Shown: one piece after another, positions 56,057 through 64,000 of the stretch
How positions within the stretch are numbered: position 1 is the first letter of the stretch
Layout: each line of letters opens with the position of its first letter
Assembly: GCF_907164915.1 (NCBI RefSeq)
Contig: NC_061867.1
Span: forward strand, 55,179,771 to 55,243,770
Direction of reading: 5' to 3'
Origin: Impatiens glandulifera
Taxonomy: Eukaryota > Streptophyta > Magnoliopsida > Ericales > Balsaminaceae
Length of the DNA: 64,000 bases
Program-made: the position numbers and the translations under genes
The notes under the pieces: generated by a model
Told to the model about the DNA's origin: nothing
The model's database searches: none
Seen by the model: only the letters and a program-made list of their open reading frames with translations

Positions 56057-56529
56057 TTCTGTAAATCAATGCTTGAACTCGAGAGTATTGATCGGCGTCG
56101 GAGGAGATTTTCCGGCGAGGTTTTACATAGTTCGCCGGAATGGGAACTTCTAACGGCCAATCTAGAGAGAGAGAGGAGAGAGAACAGTTACAGAACGTGT
56201 GTTCTATGCTACCAAGTAACCAATCCAAAGGCATTAAATTACTTTGGAGATAATTTGTATTTTGAGCCTTACAGTTTCATTTTATTTTAATTTAACTTCT
56301 TTATATTATTTTAATTTTATATTATACCCTTTAATTAATAAAATCATTATAATTTGATCTCATGTAAATGAATAGACTATTTTTTAATATTTATTTTAAA
56401 ATGTTAAAATTTATATTAATAATGTTACAGAAAAATGACTCATTTTCAATTAGGGATGTAATTGAATAAATTTATTTGCGAGATATTTGAATCCCAACTC
56501 AGTAAAAAGGTTGTTAGTTAGTCTTAAAG

Positions 56530-56660
56530 AGTCATGTTTGAGCTCGTTTACAAGTTTAAAATTAAAAGAGTCAAGTTTGAACTTTTAAATATTCGGTTCG
56601 TCAACTCACGAACATGTTCGTTTAAAGGCTCGTAAACATATTCGTTTAAAATTTTAATAT
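56530..56660. repeat. Dispersed repeat, second copy (partner near 1455-1770)
   Basis: Shares GAGCTCGTTTACAA, AAATATTCG, CTCACGAACATG and GGCTCGTAAACAT-type phrases in the same order with the first copy. Unlike the first copy it lacks the later GAGCCGAGTTCGAG part. Confidence 0.45.
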
Positions 56661-57459
56661 AAACAATTTAAATCAAGAAAAAAATATTAAAAGAATACAA
56701 ACCATAAAAAAAAATTAAAAATTATATACAAAATAATTTTAATTTTAAGTAACAAATTTTTAATAGAATTATAATTGTGACAACCATTATGATAAAATAG
56801 GTTTGATAGTAGACATTCTATACGTATTATTCGTAATATTATTATTATTATACTTTATGTGATTCGTTACGAAAAATCAATTGTAATCGGTCGGGCAATT
56901 AATTGTATTTTTAAGAACCTACGATCTCGATAATCTATTGAATAACGTGGTTGTTTTATATTATTCTTCTCTTTTATTTTTATTTTTTATATCATGTTTG
57001 TCGTTGTGTTTAAACGATTTTTATCATTTTTAATATATATAAATTATTTTTATAAATATTATGATAAAATATGTCTTAATCGTACATCTAGTGATGAATG
57101 TTTATTACCACGTGAATAAATTCGATATTATCTCGTCTAACAACATGATTTGTTGATATTTTTGTTAACTTTTAAGGTGTAAAATGAAATAGTATACATT
57201 AAAGTGGTCAATTATGAACTTTGCTAAACTTTGAAGGGGCAAAATACCAAAAGTTATCCTCTTCTTTTTATTTTATTTGATATTTTAAAATAATTTATCT
57301 ATATATAATTGAAACAACAAAGAGGGAACTTCATTATAAAGAGTACCATATTTAATTGAACTTGTAATATAGCCTAGTTAATGACATGCTCACTAATATA
57401 ATATTAAGTCATGTTTAATGTGTAATGTGTCATGATGAATATTCATTAATTTAGTTTAG

Positions 57460-57496
<37 letters not shown>

Positions 57497-58675
57497 CAAT
57501 ATCTAAATAAATTTGTGTTTTAAATTGTGATACTCCCTAAATTGGAACTTAATAATTTAATTATTCAATTAATAAACATTATACTATTTATAAGTGTTCT
57601 TTGTCAATTATAAGTAACTAATAGCATGGTGATAAAGAAATCAAGAAATATATAAATTTATAAATTTATTTAATATATATATAATATAACATGCAATTTT
57701 TTATTGTGTAAATGTAGATGGTTACATAATTATTGAGGGATATAATTGAGATTTAAAAACAAAAAGATATATTGTTTAGTAAAAAAAAGTATAGTAGATG
57801 ATTTATTTAAAAATTAATAATATATATAATCCTTAAATAATTGATGAGTGAATGAAGTATTATTATTTCTATTTATAATTGAGTGTGAATGTTAGTATGG
57901 AGTGATGAATTTCTTGATACAATTTAAATTAGTAATTTGTGATTAATTTATTCTAAAATTATTTTGTTATAGATATTATCACAATTATTTTTTATAATTG
58001 GTAAAGTAAAAAGATTTATAGTTAAAATTATTTGTCAATTTATTTTTACTTTTTGCTATTTTGAAAAATCTAGATACAAAAATAAAATGATTTTATTGAA
58101 AATTTGTTAAAATTAAAATTAGAAGAGATTTTTCTCTTTATTTGATATAAAATTGTTTTTTCTTATGATGATTTAGATTATTTTACAAGGCCTAAATTAA
58201 TTTTTAAATCCATATTATATTATAACTTTTTCTAATGAATTGGCATTGATTTGCTTTAGAAGTGATCAACTGTGTAATCCTTATTTGTATGATGCATTTA
58301 ACAAAGTGATAAAGAATAAAAAAAAAAAAAAAGGTGTAGTCCTAATAAAAAATTACAAGTTAATTAATTTTTTACTCAATAAAAATACATATTTTTGTAA
58401 GCAAGTATGTAATAATGTTTGGAGACGTTTGCATTGAAAATCGAATTAAGTTTGATCTATTTTGTTATAAAAATATAAATTTAATTGAAATTTCAAATCT
58501 TTTATTTTAAACATCATAATTTGAGACTCCTTAATGTTAAAGTATACAAAATGAGGTTTTGTTTTAACGAGTTTTAAACGCTGTTAACTTAATATTTATA
58601 TGATATTTATAAATAAATGGTTCCAGCCCCACATAAATTAAAATTTTAAAATAAAACATTTCATATATATGTTTG

Positions 58676-58742
58676 ACATGGGACCCTTAGCCCAGTTGGC
58701 TATGTTTAAATGTGAGGTCAGGTGATCAAACCCTGTCACATC
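58676..58742 (+). repeat. Degenerate tRNA-derived patch (SINE-like)
   Basis: TTAGCCCAGTTGGC near 58688 fits an RNA polymerase III A box, and GGTGATCAAACCC near 58722 loosely fits a B box at about the right distance. The acceptor arms do not pair, so it is not a functional tRNA gene. It may be the head of an old SINE. Confidence 0.3.
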
Positions 58743-59029
58743 TTTAATATTATATTTTGAAACTAATATTATTTATTTTAAAATTATATTTATTATTAAT
58801 TATACATTATTATTTTATTTTTTTCAATATAATTAATAATACAAATTATTTATATGGGTAAAATATAAAAATTAAAATAATAATAGTGTTTTATATTTCT
58901 TGATTTTAAACTATTTCAAAATTTTATAAGAAAATATAAATTAATATTAATAAACAAGTTAAAATAGTTACATTGGTTTGGTTCGGTATTAAATAAAGAA
59001 TTTGATATCCCTGCTCAAAACCTAACAAA

Positions 59030-59590
59030 TCTCCTAGAATTGATGTTTATGTAAGTTCTCTTAAACTTGATCCAGCATTATGTATTCCGATATGGAAATA
59101 TCCTTTTAATCAAATGGATGAAATTAGATGAGTTTATATCAAGATGGGGTCATATCAACCTATTAAGGATGAGTACCCGCCGACAAAATTTGAAAATCAA
59201 AATCGACGATTCCAAAGTCATTGGTTTAAGAAATTTACTTGGTTAGAATACTCTCCTTTGAAAGATGCTGCTTTTTGTTTCTCATGTTTCTTGTTTGAAT
59301 ATAAGCAACCCCAAAAACCTACATTTATAATAGATGGATTCAAATATTGAAAGCGAGTTAATGATTCACCACATAATAGGGCAATTGAATATCTTGATAA
59401 TCTAATGAATATCCTTGTCATATTGACAAAGTACTGAATGCACAGTCTTCAGATGAAAAACAAAATAACAGATTACGGCTTACAACAACTATTGAAATCA
59501 CTCGGTGGCTCACTTTGCAAGCGTGTGCATTGAGAGGGCATGACGAGTCTCCATCTTCTAATAATCCTGAAAATTTTATTGAAAAAAAAA
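59030..59590 (+). pseudogene. hAT-family (TTF-type / ZMYM1-like) transposase fragment
   Basis: One frame reads RIDVYVSSLKLDPALCIPIW, then a stop (TGA at 59129-59131), then MGSYQPIKDEYPP and the TTF-type zinc region HWFKKFTWLEYSPLKDAAFC to a stop near 59350. Further on, NNRLRLTTTIEITRWLTLQA and CALRGHDESPSSNNPENF continue the same protein type up to about 59580. These are hallmarks of plant hAT-related transposases with a TTF-type zinc finger and DUF4371. It has several stops and lacks the catalytic C-terminal half, so it is dead. Confidence 0.85.
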
Positions 59591-59599
59591 CGGAGCATA

Positions 59600-60736
59600 G
59601 AAAGTTAAATCTGAGATGCAAGTTGGAATCAGCCCCAAGTAATTTTTCACCCTGGCTCCGCCCCTGCATGAAGGAGATGTATCGTACTCCAACTTGGTTG
59701 TTTCCACCGTTTGTCTAGGGTTTTAGCCATGAGATTTGACGACAAACTTATATAAAAATAGATTTCTAGGGGAGCGTTCTGCCTTAGTGGGAACACTCGT
59801 GCGAGCAATTACTACTGTGAAAAAATATGTTAACCCCCTCAATTGGGTGATTTTTTTTATTAGATCTTGTTACTTTGAAATATGACGTTGTTCTTTCATT
59901 TCTTTGGGTCACTAGCCATAAGCCAATCTTGCTTGAAATCTAACGGTGTTCTTTCCTTTCTTTGGGTCACTAGTTATCCGTCAATCTATCCGTCAATCTT
60001 GCCCTTTAATCTTGTGGAGAAACACATTTGATGAACAATGTGGAATCAAATATGTTAGTTCTCGAATATATCAAATGGGCTGTGATGGTTATCTTATGTT
60101 CTTTAACCGATAACTATTCATTGAACAAATAGGTTCAATCGAGATTTGTTCATAAGGGGTTTAACTACTTATTCTCTAAAATTCGGTAGTCAAAGTGGTT
60201 AATTAACGATATAAATATTTTATTTATTTATAAATGTCGCGTAGATAATAAGTTAACGAAGTTTAAAACCGTTAAAACAAAAATTAATTTAGATAATTTT
60301 AACAATAAAAACCTTCGATTTTAAAAGAATATTACCTAAATCCAAATTTACTACTAATAAGAAACTCCAATATAACATTTAAATTTGGGCTAAAATTATG
60401 ATCCAATTATCCAACAATTGTTATTAGAAGAGGCCCATGATCGCGGAAACAGAAAATAGTCCACCATTTAGCAAAGCTCCCGTTCAGTGAAAGAGCGCTC
60501 TTTCACAGTCCATAATCTTCAATACTAGTCTTTCACATTTCTTCTTCTTCTTCAATTCAGAGATCCGAATTCCAGAATCGTATCAGCTAAAAGTTGATAT
60601 CGGAATTACAGTTGAATCGTGAAGAAGAAGAGGAAATCCTCATCACTTCCAGTGATTTTTGTAAGCAGAAGAGGTATATATACAAGTACAAATATACATA
60701 CATATAGGTGAAAGATTGTTACAATCTTACAGAGAA
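59600..60736. other. Spacer and leader of the last gene
   Basis: Includes a short imperfect duplication at about 59885-60000 (two copies of TTTCTTTGGGTCACTAG plus flanks). The stretch 60470-60736 is probably promoter and 5' leader of the gene that follows; it has a pyrimidine-rich run (CTTCTTCTTCTTC near 60540). No coding region is recognised. Confidence 0.45.
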
Positions 60737-63700
60737 ATGGAAATGGAGTTAGAGCCTAGGGTGAAGCCTCTGTCATTCAAAGTCAAAGGAGTTTCTCGAG
60801 AATCGCCGTCTCAGAAAGCAACGCATATCCTCGACGCCGACTTGAAGAACCATTGGTCTACCGGTACTAATACCAAGGAGTGGATCCTCTTGGAACTTGA
60901 TGTATGTTTCTCTTTCCTGTTACTTGAACTTCATGCGATTAATTGTCTAGCATGAATTTGATCTTTATTATGATAATTGAACTTGAAGCATAGGAATAGG
61001 TATGGAAGATGAAGTTAGTTAGAGCTCATTTGAAATGAATGTTGCGTTGTTCTTACTGCTTCTTACTGGTTGTAATCTTTACAGCATCCTTTTGGCTTGT
61101 AAATTGAGTTTTCTCACAATTGATAGTTCAAAGATGTCAAAATTAAATTGATGATATCCGTTGAAAGGTTTAAGAAAGTTTCCATGAACAATCTTCTTTT
61201 TAGTTTGGTGATTGCTTTCACGTTGTTACAGTATTATTTGGTCCTTTTAATCAGTATATTTCTTTCGATATAGACGTGCTTCGTTTTCTTGATTGCAGGA
61301 ACCTTGCCTGTTGTCGCTGATTAGAATCCATAATAAGTCTGTTTTGGAGTGGGAAGTTGCAGCTGGCTTGCGGTATAAGGTTGGGAAGCTGAATTTGTTA
61401 TTACTTGAAAGATGAAGCTGTTAAAGTAATAGTTGTTATCCCCTTATAAGGATAATATTTCCCCTAAAATGAAGATTAGAAGTTACATTATAAATAAACT
61501 GCTCTCTAGTTTTTGAAAGAGTAATTTCTGCAGTATAGAAGTTTCGCCAACGTAAAAATAGTTTTGTGTAATGTTATTTTGACCTTTGTAGTAGTTTCTT
61601 ACCACGGTTAACATTAAGATAACATTATCTAATAACTAATTTAACATTAAGTTAACAGTTAATATTTGATTACTATTTCCACATTGAATATACTCCCAAT
61701 TATAGCTTAGGGTATTTGATTTCCTTTACGGGCTTAGATATACGGCCCAATCAGAAGTTGGGACATGCATTTTTTAAGTCTGACTCGACCCTAAGTTCTT
61801 TCGTTTGTCAACATTAATACTCAATTGCAGGTCGTTACTTGATTTATTCTCTTTTTGTTTTGGTAAATTTAAGACTTGTACATATTAGAACATAGAAGTG
61901 CCAGAAATGGGAAAAGATGACTCGTCGTAACTTGAATTGTTGCTTCCAAATATGCTCAATTAAGATACTTGAAGGTTCTGAAAAAAGCGTGCTCAGAGTA
62001 TAATTGGCTAGATTTCCTATGTAAACCTACTTTTTTTTCCAACGACACATTCAAACTTTAGAAAGCAATTGAGAAAGAAACATTGTTACCGTGCTTATGT
62101 TCTAATACACACTGTTTCCTCTCCAGGCCTATCGTTACTTGCATCTTTTCCTAATCTACGCAGAATATAAATAGGTTTCTGTCTTTTAGTTATTAAATTT
62201 TTCTTGTGTCTAACAGAAGCTAATCGCACTGTTCTTTATTTCAGAAGGATTTTTCTTCCCACATTTTTTTCCCTTGGAGCTTCCAATATGAGAAATTGTT
62301 GGTTATACCCATTCTTAACCTAAGCATAAGTGAAACCTTTAATATTATCAACATCTGCTTGACTTAGAAAAGAATCAAGTTGATACATGTTTCTATAAAA
62401 ATGCATAGTTGTGTACACCCACTGTATCACCCACACCCCTTGTATCAGACTAGACGGTTGGGCAAACTTTATTTTATTTGTGTACGACCAATGTTTTGCG
62501 AATATGTTGCCTACATTCTTTTAGAGATGTTATGAGTCTCATGACCTTGGAGTATACCACTTCATCTGTCTTACCGACTACTGTTTTCCAGCCAGAGACA
62601 TTTGTAAAAGTTCGCCCACGATGTGAAGCACCTCGGAGAGACATGTCATATCCAATGAACTATACTCCATGCCGCTATGTACGAATATCTTGTTTGCGGG
62701 GAAATCCAATAGCTGTTTTCTTTATCCAGGTAATTTTGTGATTTCTTTTGGTGCTTCAGGCTCTGGAGCAACTGCATTTTGCTATATTTATTTGCTTTTG
62801 GCAGTCCTGCAGTTGATATAAGCATTGCATCGACATTGATTAAAGAATTCGTTTTTCTAGGACCAAAATGTGTTGGTAATGAGTTTGATACGTATTATAA
62901 AATGGTCTATGACAATCATTCATCTGTTATAAGTGATAGAGGGAGGGAATTTGGAGGAGGGAATGAGGGAGGGATTGATGTGATATCACCTCATTAGTTG
63001 CAAAAAGGAAAAAGTGTGAGGAAAGAGAGAGAAATTATTTTATTTTTTCAGCCAATTAGATATCGTCACGTCATTCCCTCACCCAAATTCCCCCCCCCAA
63101 ATTCCCTCCCCCAATCATTTCTATATGGCAATAGATGCTTTTCTAAAAAAAAAGTAGGAGGGTGTCCTCGTATGTTTTAAATTGGCAGAGTTTTACCATT
63201 TGTATTTTGAAGTGGAGTTTTTAAGATGTTGCGCTATCATCACGTTGCAGTTGATCGGTATTTCAGTTCCGGGTCTTGAACCTGAGTTTCAACCAGTTTT
63301 TAATCACCTATTGCCGAAAATTATATCTCACAAACAGGACTCGCATGATAAACATCTTCAGGTGGGCTATTCTGTAACTGATGTTATATGTAAAGAATTT
63401 ACTTTATATCTACCCGTGTACTGATGCAAGTGAAAATACAGTTGCTTCAAGACATGACACAACGCTTGGCGGTGTTTCTTCCCCAGCTTGAGGTACCTCT
63501 AAGAAACCAAATTTAACTATGTTTTGTATTTATTTTCTACGACACTTTACTGGTTTATGAATCCATTTACTTTTGCAGACAGATCTTAACAGCTTCCAGG
63601 ATTCTTTTGATACTACTTTTTGCTTTCTTGCCATGCTTTCTACTCAATTTTATCCAATTCTTCATTTAGTCAAGGAAAGGTTGGTGACACAGGTGAAAAG

Positions 63701-64000
63701 AATTTATACTTTTCCTTTAGTGCTTTCAGCCCCCCGAGAATTTTGCACTTGTTAATAGAATATGAAGATGATATGCATTCACATAGATTCCTATCTCTAT
63801 ATAAAATTTATTGGTTGTAAATCAAATTTCTTTATAGGAGTTTTTTAATTCATTGACTGGCGTGGTTTCACTCCTCTCCATAATTGATTTGGAATATTTT
63901 GCAGCTTCCTCAGTTGTTACAGCTTCTTATAAAGATAGGTGGTACATTTAAGCCATCATTTTTCTTGTAATGACTTCAGGGAAAGTGCTAGATTGTCAGG
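60737..64000 (+). CDS. Conserved plant protein with discoidin-like N-terminus (partial)
   Basis: Seven exons seen: 60737-60901, 61299-61379, 62592-62729, 63251-63361, 63442-63492, 63579-63679 and 63980 onward. All phases agree; 222 codons are seen and the gene continues past the window. The first exons encode RVKPLSFKVKGVSRESPSQK, HWSTGTNTKEWILLELDEPC and SLIRIHNKSVLEWEVAAG, which fits an F5/8 type C (galactose-binding, XRCC1-N-like) fold. Then come PETFVKVRPRCEAPRRDM and the helical start LLQDMTQRLAVFLPQLE. I recognise it as conserved in plants but cannot name it or give a function. The ATG at 60737 is chosen because it is the first in frame and precedes the conserved region closely. Confidence 0.85.
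62937..63113. mobile_element. Short GA-rich-ended inverted-repeat element (MITE) in intron 3
   Basis: The left end AGAGGGAGGGAATTTGGAGG and the complement of the right end GGGGGAGGGAATTTGGGGGG form imperfect inverted repeats about 177 bp apart. Each arm also has a second GGGAATGA/GGGAATTT block. It lies in the intron between exons 3 and 4 of the last gene. The target duplication is unclear. Confidence 0.5.

Larger units (their letters stand above)
56057..59020. other. Transporter leader and long AT-rich intergenic spacer
   Basis: 56057-56200 is probably the transporter's 5' leader (it has a CT-rich tract on the minus strand). Beyond that I see no gene. Contents: the dispersed repeat near 56530-56660 shared with 1455-1770, a (TA)n tract at 57462-57491, and a tRNA-like patch at 58676-58742. 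The rest is AT-rich DNA. Confidence 0.5.

Noticed and set aside
58676..58742. Possible tRNA gene
   Set aside because: An A-box-like and weak B-box-like phrase exist, but no cloverleaf can be formed; listed only as a degenerate repeat.

Overview
This is nuclear DNA of a flowering plant, most likely a eudicot. The evidence is AT-rich intergenic DNA with long (AT)n tracts, GT-AG introns, plant-only protein families (ATL RING-H2, PLS-type PPR, BTB-NPH3, B3, NFD4-like nodulin/MFS transporter), and plant transposons (MULE, Ty1/copia, hAT remains, MITEs). I cannot name the species. Exon structures were worked out by hand from splice signals, reading phase and domain continuity; no transcript or database was consulted.

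Layout. 1-3.2 kb: AT-rich spacer with repeat debris. 3.3-4.1 kb (+): ATL-type RING-H2 ubiquitin ligase. 5.0-6.8 kb (-): intronless PLS-class PPR protein. 6.88-11.46 kb: complete Mutator-like element (86-bp identical terminal inverted repeats, 9-bp target duplication with one mismatch, three-exon transposase), sitting 53 bp upstream of the PPR start codon and rich in one short motif, TGCGTCA. 12.6-15.4 kb (+): BTB-NPH3 gene with a four-fold repeated 5' region. 16.9-18.6 kb (+): four-exon gene for a small EF-hand protein.

20.3-56.1 kb is a rearranged cluster. A block of about 11 kb, made of two B3 genes (+), a small unrecognised gene fragment and an NFD4-like transporter (-), is present twice in tandem. 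Unit 1 holds B3-A, fragment G1, B3-B and a dead transporter copy. Unit 2 holds B3-C (broken, 5' truncated), fragment G2, B3-D and a full-length three-exon transporter (51625-56056). Three B3 genes (A, B, D) look intact. The unit-1 transporter has lost a splice acceptor, gained a nonsense codon and been split by two copia elements: a young one (30957-37176, LTRs differing at 2 of 497 positions) and an old degenerate one (37910-42429). A MITE-like repeat lies exactly at the unit junction.

56.1-60.7 kb is AT-rich spacer with a dead hAT (TTF-type) transposase fragment and a degenerate tRNA-like patch. 60.7-64.0 kb (+) is the 5' part of a conserved plant gene (seven exons seen) with an N-terminal discoidin/galactose-binding-like region; it runs off the window.

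There is no operon-like logic. The main themes are local duplication with unequal decay of the copies, and a MULE packed with candidate transposase-binding sites inserted at a gene's 5' end.
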